DNA of 64,000 nt from Methylocystis parvus OBBP (GTDB taxonomy: Bacteria > Pseudomonadota > Alphaproteobacteria > Rhizobiales > Beijerinckiaceae), in assembly GCF_027571405.1 (NCBI RefSeq), contig NZ_CP092968.1, positions 2,170,001-2,234,000 on the forward strand. Direction: 5' to 3'. Below are positions 1 to 9,003 of this stretch, one piece after another; the first letter of the stretch is position 1, and each line of letters starts with the position of its first letter. Below the pieces are notes generated by a model, which saw only the letters and a list, made by a program, of their open reading frames with translations, did not search any database and had not been told where the DNA came from. The position numbers were made by a program, and so were the translations under genes.

Positions 1-2010
1 CATCATCGCAGAATTATCGACGAGGGCGTCCGTTTTGATGAAACGCTTCTTCGGTGCGTGGACTGGGATTTCATTCGTCGCTCCTGCCTTGAGGTTGGGC
101 CATCGTCCTACGTCCCCGTGATCGGTTGCAATTACCTCGATGACGACAGGCTTGGGCGAATAACCACCGATGAACTACAAGGCGATTTCTTCCGTCTCTG
201 TTTGCGGCAGGTAAACCTCGCTCCACATGTGACGGGAATCGCCAGAAAACGAAAGCCAACATTCTCGCTCATATGGCCAGTACACAGGTCTGAAGAATCA
301 GTTTTCCTGCGCACGATCTGGACTGCCGTTCGTCACATGAGGTGCGGTCGTCACGAGCTTATCATCGTGGCGAACGGATTGTCCGACAACGCAACCCGCC
401 AACTCGCCGCAATGTCCCGGCGGATTAACGGAATGCGCGTGATTCACCTCTGGCGCAGTTTTCACTTTTTTCCGGCGACGATGCTGGCGCGCCGGCTGAC
501 TTTGAGCGATCGATTTCTACTATGGAACGGTCATATTCAATATGATTCCGCGGCAATCGAATCTCTTATGAATTCAAACGATCCCGCGCCGCTGGAATTT
601 CCATTGGTATTGGATCAAGCAGGCGCAATATTGCCAGGTTATTTCACAGTTAGCCGCGACGGCGCTGATATTCTCGATGTCGGGTCGGAACAGAAGCTGC
701 CAAAACTTCGCGAAAAAATTTTCTCGATTGGCTCCAGAGATTTTCCCGTTTCCGTTTCACGGGAGCATTTCGACCGTCTGGGGGGATTTGACACTGATTA
801 CGCAATCAGGCTGGGCTTGCTCGATCTCGTCACCCGGTCGCTTACTGAGAACGCCCGATCGGTTGTTTTGAGAACGGATTGCATCCTTCGCGGAACTCCC
901 CAAGAAATCGATCTTCTAAATGATCGCTCCTATCTTAGGGAACGGGAGAAACATCAACGCGCATCCATTCTGCCCGTCGGCATCGCGCCGTCGCTGGACT
1001 CCGTACTGTTCAAACTCGTTAAGCCGATGCGGCAGGTAAAGATCGAGGGAGGGATTGTTCTTTCCAAGCCATCAAAACTTCGCGTCGTCTCGACGCCGAA
1101 GCGCACTGGTGGATTGCGCATCGATATCCGCTGCCCTGCTCCGGACGATCACACAACGAAGCATTGGGGTGATTGGCACTTCGCAAACTCGCTAGCGACT
1201 GCATTCCAGGCAAACGGCCAAACGGCGACAGTGCGCCTCCGTCCCGCTTGGAGTGGACCAGTCACTGGCATTGACGTCGCTCTTCATATTCGCGGCATCG
1301 TGGATATTGCGCCCGTTCCAAACGCTCTGAATGTGATCTGGATCATTAGTCATCCTGACAAAATTCGTAGCGAAGAGCTTGAGGCCGTCGATCTTGTGAT
1401 CTCGAGTTCGCAGATTTTGTCGGATCATCTTTACAAACGCTTTGGCGTATCCAGCGTTGTGCTTCCTCAAGCGACTGATTCACAGCGTTTCAATTTCAAA
1501 GATGAACTGCCGCGGATGACGCTGCAGGATCGGCTGTTATTTATTGGGAATTCTCGCAAATATCCGCGGCGCATCGTGCTCGACGCAGTACAGAGCGGCG
1601 CGCCGCTCGATATTTATGGCGGCGACTGGGAATACTACGTTCCTCGTAGATTCATCCGAGGCTCGTATGTGCCTAATCAAGAAGTTGCAGGTTATTACCG
1701 ATCCGCAGCGGCCGTCCTGAACGATCACTGGCCGACGATGGCGCGCGCGGGCATCATCTCAAACAGAATATTCGACGCTATCGCTGCGGGCGGAGTCGTC
1801 ATCAGCGACGAAGTAGAGGGGATCGGCAAGCTCTTCGACGGACACGTCAGAACCTGTGCGGACGCTCGAACGCTAAACGAACTGATCTCTGGACTGCCCG
1901 ATTGGGCGCCCTCGTTGGAGGCACGCAAGAAGATGAGCGCACAGATACTCGCGGAGCATTCATTCGACGCCCGCGCACGTCAAATTGCTGCTCTGATCCA
2001 TGATCTCTAG
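1..2010 (+). CDS. Multidomain glycosyltransferase, 5' end outside the window
   Basis: The frame is open from base 1, so the gene starts upstream; the first internal start candidate is GTG at 58. The opening residues (RFDETLLRCVDWDF) resemble the end of a GT2 domain, implying another domain before the window. Counting from GTG 58, residues about 67-290 look like a second GT2-like domain (FSLIWPVHRSEE, HELIIVANGLSDN, GGFDTDY). Residues about 350-645 resemble a CgeB/GT4-like domain (GNSRKYPRRIVLDAV, DIYGGDW, IFDAIAAGGVVISDE). The likely role is sugar transfer during assembly of a surface polysaccharide. A WbsX-like gene and two methyltransferase-like genes follow on the same strand, the first after 9 bp. 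Family assignment is by motif reading; donor and acceptor sugars are unknown. Confidence 0.8.
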   Translation, partial: HHRRIIDEGVRFDETLLRCVDWDFIRRSCLEVGPSSYVPVIGCNYLDDDRLGRITTDELQGDFFRLCLRQVNLAPHVTGIARKRKPTFSLIWPVHRSEESVFLRTIWTAVRHMRCGRHELIIVANGLSDNATRQLAAMSRRINGMRVIHLWRSFHFFPATMLARRLTLSDRFLLWNGHIQYDSAAIESLMNSNDPAPLEFPLVLDQAGAILPGYFTVSRDGADILDVGSEQKLPKLREKIFSIGSRDFPVSVSREHFDRLGGFDTDYAIRLGLLDLVTRSLTENARSVVLRTDCILRGTPQEIDLLNDRSYLREREKHQRASILPVGIAPSLDSVLFKLVKPMRQVKIEGGIVLSKPSKLRVVSTPKRTGGLRIDIRCPAPDDHTTKHWGDWHFANSLATAFQANGQTATVRLRPAWSGPVTGIDVALHIRGIVDIAPVPNALNVIWIISHPDKIRSEELEAVDLVISSSQILSDHLYKRFGVSSVVLPQATDSQRFNFKDELPRMTLQDRLLFIGNSRKYPRRIVLDAVQSGAPLDIYGGDWEYYVPRRFIRGSYVPNQEVAGYYRSAAAVLNDHWPTMARAGIISNRIFDAIAAGGVVISDEVEGIGKLFDGHVRTCADARTLNELISGLPDWAPSLEARKKMSAQILAEHSFDARARQIAALIHDL

Positions 2011-2019
2011 GAGTCGCAA

Positions 2020-3165
2020 GTGATCGCCCATACCGACCTGAGCACAATCGCCTTCTATTTACCACAGTTCCACCCGATTCGCTTTAATGACGCAAACTGG
2101 GGCGACGGGTTTACGGAGTGGACCAACGTCGCACGCGCACGCCCGCTCTTTCCCGGCCATTTTCAGCCCAAACTGCCCGGGGCTTTAGGGTTCTATGATT
2201 TGCGGTGCCCCGAAGTGATGGACGAGCAGGCGAATTTAGCGCGCGTTGCGGGGATCGACGCGTTCTGTTTCTATTATTACCGTTTTGGTTCGCAACGTAT
2301 ATTAGAGAGGCCGTTAGAACAGTTTCTCGCTCATCCGGAAATAGATATCTCGTTCCTCTATTGCTGGGCTAACGAGCCCTGGACCAAGGCCTGGGACGGG
2401 CGGAGCGACAAGGTGCTGCTCGAACAATCATATGACAGCGTCGCCTTTGACGGCTTGGTCCAAGATCTGACCCGGGCAATAGCCGACGAACGGTACTTCC
2501 GCATAAAAGGCCGACCCGTTTTCCTCGTATATCAGATCGAGGAGGTTCCGGCGTCGCGCGATTTTATCTCCAAATTGCGCGAAGCAATTAAAAAGGCGGC
2601 CAACGAGGAAGTGAGCGTTGGCGCTGTATTCAGCCATGGTTACAAGCCGGAAATGTCGGAATGGCTTGACTTCGTCGTTCAGTTTCCCCCGCACCGCATG
2701 CCTCGAACTCCGGGAGTTCGAGCATTGCTGAACGCCGATCAGATGAATGTATTCGATCAAAGCAGAGGCGATTATTTCGAACCTTATGAAGCCGTGATCG
2801 ATACCGCCCTGAAACATGCGAAGGATATGCCTAAAATGGCGCTCGGCGTCACGCCCGACTGGGACAATTCCGCGCGCCGACCAAACAAGGCCCACATTCT
2901 GGTCGGGAGCAAGCCCGAGCTCTTCGCTTCCTGGGTTGAAGAAGCTGTGCTCCGAACGCTCGAGAACTATGCAAGCGGGCTCATCCCCGCTCCCGTGCTT
3001 TTCGTTAACGCCTGGAACGAATGGGGCGAAGGGGCAATCCTCGAACCAAGTTTGGCGCTGGGAAGCGCATATCTCAACGCGCTTTCCACGGGGATCGAGG
3101 CAGGAAAGACTCGCTTTGCGACGCTTGACGAACCTGTGCTGCTGCTTGCCAGCGATACAAACTAA
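2020..3165 (+). CDS. WbsX-like (GH99-like domain) glycan protein
   Basis: This 381-residue protein has the hallmarks of the WbsX/glycosyltransferase-WbsX family with its GH99-like barrel: AFYLPQFHPI at the start, WGDGFTEWTNV, the aromatic run FCFYYYRF, WANEPWTKAWDG, and NAWNEWGEGAILEP near the C terminus. WbsX-type proteins sit in O-antigen, capsule and exopolysaccharide loci, but their reaction is poorly established. The start is GTG at 2020 with AGGAG at 2009-2013, overlapping the end of the upstream glycosyltransferase, which suggests cotranscription. No signal peptide is visible, so a cytoplasmic location is likely. The family call is firm; the reaction is inferred from context. Confidence 0.85.
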   Translation: MIAHTDLSTIAFYLPQFHPIRFNDANWGDGFTEWTNVARARPLFPGHFQPKLPGALGFYDLRCPEVMDEQANLARVAGIDAFCFYYYRFGSQRILERPLEQFLAHPEIDISFLYCWANEPWTKAWDGRSDKVLLEQSYDSVAFDGLVQDLTRAIADERYFRIKGRPVFLVYQIEEVPASRDFISKLREAIKKAANEEVSVGAVFSHGYKPEMSEWLDFVVQFPPHRMPRTPGVRALLNADQMNVFDQSRGDYFEPYEAVIDTALKHAKDMPKMALGVTPDWDNSARRPNKAHILVGSKPELFASWVEEAVLRTLENYASGLIPAPVLFVNAWNEWGEGAILEPSLALGSAYLNALSTGIEAGKTRFATLDEPVLLLASDTN

Positions 3166-3179
3166 ACGCAGAAAGACCT

Positions 3180-3887
3180 ATGATGTCTCCTCGTTCAATT
3201 TGTCCCATCTGTAACTCGGATGAATTCCGAAGTTACAATGGCAGAGAAAACGCCATGTGCGCCAAATGCGGCGCCTTCGAACGCGGGCGATTGGCGTGGA
3301 TGGCGCTCACCAGATTGAATTTAGCAAGACCTGGCGTTCGCGTTCTGAACCTTGCGCCGGAGCCCTTTATGCTGTGCTCCAAAAGTCGCCTGTTTGAGGG
3401 AGGCTATCACGCGGCGGATTACGACCCAGCTCTGTTCGCGAAGTGGGGTAAACCGGTGATGCCTCTGGACCTGTGCTCGGATTTGAACAACCTGCCGCCA
3501 GGTTACTACGATGTGATCATGCACAATCACGTTCTCGAGCATGTCCCTTGTGAGGTTACGACTGTTTTGCGGGGTCTAAATCGCGCGATCATCCACGGTG
3601 GATATCACCTTTTCTCCGTCCCAATCAAATCAAACGCTATTACGGTTGAAGACCTGAGCTCCGAGTTGACCAGCGCGGAACGCCTCGCGGCCTTCGGACA
3701 GGAAGATCACATGCGTTACTTCGGCGACATTGATTTCCTGGAGTTCCTGAAAAAGGCGGAAATGACCGACGGGATGGTTGATCTTTCGTCGTTGATTTCG
3801 TCGGAAGAATGCATCGCCGCCGGTTTACCGCCAGACGTGTTCGAGACGCTGAATTCCAATCGAGTGTTCGTCTGGCGGAAACAATAG
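3180..3887 (+). CDS. SAM-dependent methyltransferase with N-terminal zinc-ribbon-like cysteines
   Basis: The 235-residue product begins with two Cys pairs (CPIC near residue 9 and CAKC near residue 29) that look like a small zinc ribbon. A class I methyltransferase fold follows: VRVLNLAPEP in place of motif I, then YYDVIMHNHVLEHV, the classic motif after the acidic residue in glycan and lipid methyltransferases, and GGYHLFSVPI. It lies 14 bp after the WbsX-like gene, so it probably methylates a sugar or lipid intermediate of the same polysaccharide. Two consecutive ATG codons begin at 3180; the first is used here. The canonical GxGxG of motif I is not obvious. The substrate is unknown. Confidence 0.75.
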   Translation: MMSPRSICPICNSDEFRSYNGRENAMCAKCGAFERGRLAWMALTRLNLARPGVRVLNLAPEPFMLCSKSRLFEGGYHAADYDPALFAKWGKPVMPLDLCSDLNNLPPGYYDVIMHNHVLEHVPCEVTTVLRGLNRAIIHGGYHLFSVPIKSNAITVEDLSSELTSAERLAAFGQEDHMRYFGDIDFLEFLKKAEMTDGMVDLSSLISSEECIAAGLPPDVFETLNSNRVFVWRKQ

Positions 3888-3926
3888 AAGTTGAGCCTAG
3901 AGTGACAACAAGAGAAGGCTAGGAAA

Positions 3927-4871
3927 ATGACCATGGAAGCTAAGACCAAAAGCATGGCGGCGGTCCCCTCCTCGCTCGGCAAAGCGCCTCGTAAGGAATG
4001 GTGGAATATTCCCCAGGTTAAACGCCACGTGAACAAGATGATTTGCGGCGTGGGCTTGAACGGCATCACGGAGGGCGACATCGTTCGGCTTAAGTCTGCG
4101 AATTCGGATCGTCCATTCGCGCGCGGCGTTTCGATCGAATGCGGGTCTGGAGAGAAGGAACTGACGCTTTTAGAGCGAAACATCGTGGAGCATTTTGATA
4201 TCTACGAAGTCTCCGATATTCGCGTCCAACGCGTTCGAATGGAAGTCGAGAGGCGCGACCTGTCCAGCCGAGTGCGCTTTTTTAACAAGGTCGAAGATTT
4301 TCTGAACTCGCGCGAAAAATACGAACTTGTCTATTGGAACAACTCACTCCACCGCCGGAAGGACGTCAAAGCAGCGCTGCGTTGGAGCAGTGACGTGCTG
4401 AGCGACGAAGGCGTCGTTTACGTCAACGGATATATCGGTCCAAACCGCCATCAATGGAGCGGCCCCGAGCTGAGCGCCATCCGTCAGGCTCGCCGTGCGC
4501 TTCCCAAACATTTACTTGTTCGTCCTGATGGGGGAAGACTCCCCGTCGACATCGAACCGCATTCCGTTGAACGGTGGATGGCGATGGACCCGAGTGAGGC
4601 CATCGACTCCGCTTCGATTTTGCCCACGTTCAAATCTCTCTTTCCGACCGCGGAGGTCAGGCAGCTTGGAGGACTTTTGTACTTCGTCGCTCTGAGAGAC
4701 CTCTTCGGGAATTTCGACGATGAAAGGGACGGCGCAACTCTCGACGCCGTGCTTTTCGCGGATGAGGTATTGTCGGCGGCGGGGCATAGTTTCTATGCCA
4801 GCATGCTGCACAAAAAGACGAAAAGCGCTGCGGCAGCCCCGAGCAAATTCTTCGAGCGGGTGCGACGCTGA
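3927..4871 (+). CDS. Class I SAM-methyltransferase-like protein
   Basis: This 314-residue protein carries a Rossmann-like core: GVSIECGSGEKELTLLE as a motif I region, FDIYEVSDIRVQ as the second strand, RVRFFNKVEDF, and EKYELVYWNNSLHRRKDV in the position of the motif after strand 4. This matches methyltransferases of polysaccharide loci, though the exact family is not recognised. It is the fourth plus-strand gene in the cluster, about 40 bp after the previous one. The start is ATG 3927; an ATG six bases downstream is also possible. No membrane segment is visible. It is probably cytoplasmic and acts on a nucleotide sugar or glycan intermediate, which is inference. Confidence 0.65.
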   Translation: MTMEAKTKSMAAVPSSLGKAPRKEWWNIPQVKRHVNKMICGVGLNGITEGDIVRLKSANSDRPFARGVSIECGSGEKELTLLERNIVEHFDIYEVSDIRVQRVRMEVERRDLSSRVRFFNKVEDFLNSREKYELVYWNNSLHRRKDVKAALRWSSDVLSDEGVVYVNGYIGPNRHQWSGPELSAIRQARRALPKHLLVRPDGGRLPVDIEPHSVERWMAMDPSEAIDSASILPTFKSLFPTAEVRQLGGLLYFVALRDLFGNFDDERDGATLDAVLFADEVLSAAGHSFYASMLHKKTKSAAAAPSKFFERVRR

Positions 4872-4906
4872 CGTAATAGGCGGTTACTTGCCTCTCTCCA
4901 TAAAAA

Positions 4907-4930
4907 GAGCCCCTCAGAAATGAGGGGCTC
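4907..4930 (-). terminator. Perfect 10-bp GC-rich stem with tetraloop
   Basis: GAGCCCCTCA and TGAGGGGCTC pair perfectly around a GAAA loop. Read on the minus strand the hairpin is followed by TTTTTA, the form of an intrinsic terminator. On the plus strand the tract is an A-run before the stem. It lies just after the methyltransferase-like gene ending at 4871 and before the lyase-like gene, so it probably also separates those transcription units. Confidence 0.55.
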
Positions 4931-4966
4931 CCGCCTGAGCATGGCCTTCCCGGGAGGTCTGATGTG

Positions 4967-5998
4967 ATGTGTCTTGGAGCGGCTTCTTCCAAATCGCGGC
5001 AAGCAGGGACAGGACTATTTTTTCTGTCTCGAATGATTATTCTGGCCGCGACTGCAAGCTTTTTAATGGACCGAGAGGCAAGCGCTTGCGTCCTTGATCC
5101 GCCGGTAGACCGTGTACAAGGCGTCGACTACTATCTCGATAAACATGCGTCGATCGTAGATGCGGAAAGACAGCAGGCGGACGCCAAGGCTTATCGGCCC
5201 GTTCAGATGTTCGTTTATCACCTTGAGCAAATCATTGACGCCGATGCGCCATCGTCCGAGCTCATCAGTTGTGCGCTACAGAATTTGCATTCCTGGGCTC
5301 TATCAGACGCCATGCTGACACAACCGGAAAACTTCCCGGGCGTCCGTCAACGCGCCCGATTTTCGGTCGCGCTAAACGTCATCGCATTAAAGCTCAAAGT
5401 CGCAGGCTACTCAATCGATGAACCAATCACGCGATGGCTGCATACTCTCGCGCAAAAAGCCGTGGCGGACTTTTCCACGCGCAAACCCTACTCAAATCTA
5501 TATATATGGTCAGGAGTGAATGCGGCGTCTGACGCCATTCTAACTGGAGACAAGGCAAGCAGACTCTATGCGACGAACGTATGGAGGCTTGGCGTTAGTC
5601 AAATCAATGCGGATGGAACGATTGACGTCGAGATGGACCGCGCGTCGCGAGCCTTGATGTATCATCAGTATTATCTGGCTGGCTTACTTATGCTGCGTTC
5701 GTTTCGCGTAGCCCTGGGGGATCAGGCCACACATGGCGAAGACGCTAAGCTCAGAATTTTGGCGAAAGTCGTTGGAAACGCCTTGTGTGATCCAACCAGC
5801 TTAGGCGAATTGGCTCACGCGTCGGATCAGGAACGCCCGCCCCCTTATCAATTTGCCGTACCAACGGCTTTCGGCCAGGATTTTTTGGACGCCGAGTGGG
5901 GCAGATGCGGCAAAATACCATCGCAATTGATCGATAGCGGCGCGGGTGGAGATATGGCTAAAGCTGCGTTAGCGCTGGAGGCGCTGCGCCGAAAGTAA
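4967..5998 (+). CDS. PL5 alginate-lyase-like exported protein, catalytic His apparently replaced
   Basis: A signal peptide-like N terminus (FFLSRMIILAATASFL, then a Cys near residue 30) suggests export. The body resembles AlgL-type polysaccharide lyase family 5. SNLYIWSGVNAASDAILTGD matches the NNH(x)YW...GD region and EMDRASRALMYHQYYLAGLL matches the conserved EM.RG.RALHYHNY segment, which holds the catalytic Arg and Tyr. The usual Asn-Asn-His reads Ser-Asn-Leu here, so the neutralising/base His seems missing. ATG 4967 is preferred because GGAGG at 4953-4957 is well placed; GTG 4964 is also possible. It lies downstream of the polysaccharide genes and may trim or bind periplasmic polymer. Whether it is still catalytic is doubtful. 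Confidence 0.65.
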   Translation: MCLGAASSKSRQAGTGLFFLSRMIILAATASFLMDREASACVLDPPVDRVQGVDYYLDKHASIVDAERQQADAKAYRPVQMFVYHLEQIIDADAPSSELISCALQNLHSWALSDAMLTQPENFPGVRQRARFSVALNVIALKLKVAGYSIDEPITRWLHTLAQKAVADFSTRKPYSNLYIWSGVNAASDAILTGDKASRLYATNVWRLGVSQINADGTIDVEMDRASRALMYHQYYLAGLLMLRSFRVALGDQATHGEDAKLRILAKVVGNALCDPTSLGELAHASDQERPPPYQFAVPTAFGQDFLDAEWGRCGKIPSQLIDSGAGGDMAKAALALEALRRK

Positions 5999-6557
5999 AA
6001 TTGGGAAATTTTTCGCGACGCGAGAGCCTAGCTAAACGGCGCCTCTGACTCGCCGGAAGAGCAAGCTGCGATGAATGCGTTCTATCCCAACAAGCTCAAC
6101 CAAGCGTCATTGGCGTGTCGGCGCTCGCAGTAACCATCGAGCGGAACAGGGCCCCCTTCGGCCAGGAGCAAACGCCCACATCGCTTCTCGCGAAGTTGAG
6201 AGAGTCCTCGAGCCAGTCCGAAGCCTCAGGACCCGAGCGTTTCGCTTGATACATCGCCCCTCGAACGCCTCCGCGCGAGCCTCGTGCAGTGCTTTCGACT
6301 CTTTCGCATTTTTCTGTTTTCGGCCGCCGACCCAGTTGCGCATTGGGACGGAAGGCGCTTTGCCAACCGGAGGTTGGCTATACCCATATCTTGTGCAAAG
6401 CTGTACACGCATTATTGTTTCGAGAGCAAGGCCGTGTAGGCCCGCCGCTCCGGCGACCGCCTTCCGAGAGGCGAAATCAGCCAAAGAACGATAGCCTTCG
6501 GGACGATCGAACTTGCTTCCCGCATTCGCCAATCGAACGTAAGGGAGAGACGTTGAC
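5999..6557. other. Intergenic region upstream of the NO reductase gene
   Basis: No convincing gene was found in these 559 bases; the ORFs here have no recognisable domain. A perfect 7-bp inverted repeat, GCCAACC-GGA-GGTTGGC, lies at 6362-6378, about 180 bp before the NO reductase start. It could be an operator or a short hairpin. No TTGAC-N4-GTCAA (FNR/NNR-type) box was seen. The ribosome site AAGGGAGAG at 6540-6548 serves the next gene. Confidence 0.4.
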
Positions 6558-8882
6558 ATGGCGTCAGCCGCAAAACGCTTCGACAGGCCGAGCGAGGATC
6601 CCGTCAGCAACATCCTGAAATGGGTGCTGCTCGCCGTCGCCATTGGGACCTTTGGTCTTATGGGTTGGGCGACGTCGGCCACATATCAGGCGTCGCCGCC
6701 GCAGCCCGACCGATTTGTCGCCGCCGATGGAACAGTGCTGATGACCGCGGCGGACATCGCCGCCGGAAAAGCCGGATTCCAGAAGGCCGATCTGATGGAT
6801 TACGGCAGCCTTTACGGGATGGGATCCTATTATGGCGAAGATTACACCGCCTCAATCCTCGTCAGCCTCGCCAAGTCAACTCGCTACGACATAGCCATGG
6901 CCAGCCTTGGCAGGGAGTTCGAGCAACTCGGGGAGGATCAGCAAGCCGCCGTAACGGCCGCCATGCAGCGCGCGATGCAGGGAATTGATCTGACGAAGTC
7001 AGAAGCAGCGCTGCCCGACTCTGTGGCGAACGCCTTCCTCGCAGTGCGGGACGAGGTTGCAAACTCGCTTAGAACGGCAAACCCATCCGCCGGATGGACG
7101 CCCGCCTACAGCCTCGACCCGGAAGGCGCGCGACAAACGGCGGATTTTCTGGTGTTCTCAGCCATCACCACGGTGGCGCGCCGGCCGGGCGTCAGCTGGT
7201 CCTGGACCGAGAACTGGCCCTTTGAGCCCTTGGTCGGCAATACGCCGACCCTCAACACGTTCCGGTGGACCTGGATCAGTTTCTGCTTCACCTTCTTCGC
7301 CTTCGGCGCGGTGCTGTTCATCTACGAGTTCTTCCTCAACAAGCTCGACGAAGGCCAGATAGATCCTGTCCTGTCGGAATTCCGGCCGCTTACGCGAAGC
7401 CAAAGACGGATCGGAAAATACTTTGTCATGGTGGCGCTGCTGCTTCTCGTTCAGATCGCGGCGGGAACGATCATGGCGCATTCCTATTATGATCGGACCA
7501 GCTTCTACGGGATCGCCGTTAATGACGTATTCCCGTTCAATTTCCTGCGCGCCGTTCATATCCAGGCCCCCATCCTGTGGATTGGCCTTTCCTGGATCGG
7601 CGCCGCACTCTTTCTCGCTCCCGCAATGGCGGGCGGCCATGAAGCGAAAGGACAACCTTTCCTTGTCGACACGCTATTCTGGGCGACGCTGCTCATCATC
7701 GCCGGCGCGCTTATCGGCAATTATTACGGCATCATGGGTTCGATCGACCGCTACTGGTTCTGGTTCGGCAATCAGGGGCTTTCATATATCGAGCTCGGAC
7801 GCTTCTGGCAGATCGGCTTCTTTGCAGGCCTGCTATTGTGGAGCCTGCTCGTCATGCGCGCGCTTTGGCCGAGCGGGCCTCTTTGGTGGCGCGCCGCAGG
7901 GGAATTTTGGTCAGGCCGCATAAGGCTCGAGCATCTGATCTGGGCTTCGACGATCAACGTGGCCGTGCTTTACGCCTTCGGCATGATACCGCTCACCGGC
8001 ATCGAAAAGTCCTTCACCCTCACCGATTTCTGGCGCTGGTGGGTCGTCCATCTCTGGGTGGAGCAGTCTTTCGAGTTCTTCGCCTCCTGCATGAGCGCTT
8101 ATCTTCTGATGGCCGTGGGTCTGGTGTCGCGTATGCTGGCGGAACGGGCGGTGTATTTTGAGCTGATCCTGATTTTTCTTGGCGGCGTTATCGGCACCGG
8201 GCACCATCTTTATTGGGTCGGCGGTCCCAGCATGTGGGTGCCGATGGGCAGCATGTTCTCCTTCATCGAGGTGCTGCCTCTGGTGCTCCTGATCATCGAA
8301 GCGATGAACCAGTATCTTCTCATCAAGGCGCATCACGAATTCAAATATAGGCTTGCATACACATACGTCATTGGCGCGGCTTTCTGGAATTTTGTCGGAG
8401 CCGGCGTGTTCGGAGGCGGCACGCTCAACGCGCCGCTCATCAATTACTATGAACATGGAACGTTCCTGACGCTCAACCACGCGCACACGGCGTTGTTCGG
8501 CGCCTTCGGTCTGCTGGCGATCGGCCTCATCTATTTCTGTCTGCGCTACGCCGCCGCGGACAGGAGCCCGTTCAACGAAAAGATCGGCTTGATCGCTTTC
8601 TGGCTCTATAACGCCGGCCTGGTGTTGTGGATCGCCCTGAATTTCTTTCCGATTGGATGGTCTCAGCTGGATGCGGCATTCGAACACGGCTTCGCCTATG
8701 CTCGCAGCAACGCGTTCTATTCCCAGACATTGCTGTGGCAATGGCTCCGACTGCCGGGGGATGTTCTGTTTGCATTGGGAGCGCTTCTCATGGCCTGGGA
8801 TTTCATCGTCAAGCTGCGCCCGCTTTTCTGGCAGGCGGTCGAGCGCACGGAACCGGCGCCTCGCGCTGAACCGGCCGAATGA
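6558..8882 (+). CDS. norB: Quinol-dependent nitric oxide reductase (qNOR)
   Basis: The 774-residue protein is the single-subunit quinol-oxidising NO reductase (also called norZ), which reduces two NO to N2O in the cytoplasmic membrane. A first helix is followed by a periplasmic cytochrome-c-like fold without heme c (to about residue 230), then a NorB core of many helices. Heme and FeB ligand motifs are all present: HIQAPILW near 335, HLWVEQSFEFF near 499, GTGHHLYW near 547 and LNHAHTALFG near 640. The length fits qNOR, not the cNOR catalytic subunit. AAGGGAGAG supports ATG 6558. The NnrS gene faces it downstream, consistent with NO detoxification or denitrification. Confidence 0.95.
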   Translation: MASAAKRFDRPSEDPVSNILKWVLLAVAIGTFGLMGWATSATYQASPPQPDRFVAADGTVLMTAADIAAGKAGFQKADLMDYGSLYGMGSYYGEDYTASILVSLAKSTRYDIAMASLGREFEQLGEDQQAAVTAAMQRAMQGIDLTKSEAALPDSVANAFLAVRDEVANSLRTANPSAGWTPAYSLDPEGARQTADFLVFSAITTVARRPGVSWSWTENWPFEPLVGNTPTLNTFRWTWISFCFTFFAFGAVLFIYEFFLNKLDEGQIDPVLSEFRPLTRSQRRIGKYFVMVALLLLVQIAAGTIMAHSYYDRTSFYGIAVNDVFPFNFLRAVHIQAPILWIGLSWIGAALFLAPAMAGGHEAKGQPFLVDTLFWATLLIIAGALIGNYYGIMGSIDRYWFWFGNQGLSYIELGRFWQIGFFAGLLLWSLLVMRALWPSGPLWWRAAGEFWSGRIRLEHLIWASTINVAVLYAFGMIPLTGIEKSFTLTDFWRWWVVHLWVEQSFEFFASCMSAYLLMAVGLVSRMLAERAVYFELILIFLGGVIGTGHHLYWVGGPSMWVPMGSMFSFIEVLPLVLLIIEAMNQYLLIKAHHEFKYRLAYTYVIGAAFWNFVGAGVFGGGTLNAPLINYYEHGTFLTLNHAHTALFGAFGLLAIGLIYFCLRYAAADRSPFNEKIGLIAFWLYNAGLVLWIALNFFPIGWSQLDAAFEHGFAYARSNAFYSQTLLWQWLRLPGDVLFALGALLMAWDFIVKLRPLFWQAVERTEPAPRAEPAE

Positions 8883-9003
8883 CTGCTCAATTGTGGGGAT
8901 AGCAGAAAGTCGACTCGACAGGCTTGGAGATCCTTTGCGTCTTTCATTGCGGATGATCATGAACGGCGCCAAAAGGCGCATGCGGCGAAAAAGGCGCCAG
9001 CGC

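Noticed and set aside
5999..6557. FNR/NNR-type box upstream of the NO reductase gene
   Set aside because: No TTGAC-N4-GTCAA or close variant was found; only an unrelated short inverted repeat is present.
6107..6682. 191-codon minus-strand ORF upstream of the NO reductase gene
   Set aside because: No recognisable domain or ribosome site, and it overlaps the real start region of the NO reductase gene. A resolvase-like reading was tried and did not hold up.
8966..8979. Terminator hairpin between the NO reductase and nnrS genes
   Set aside because: GCGCC-AAAA-GGCGC is only a 5-bp stem with no T-run, too weak to call.
7911..8981. 356-codon minus-strand ORF under the NO reductase gene
   Set aside because: It is antisense to the ligand-bearing core of qNOR and shows no family features.
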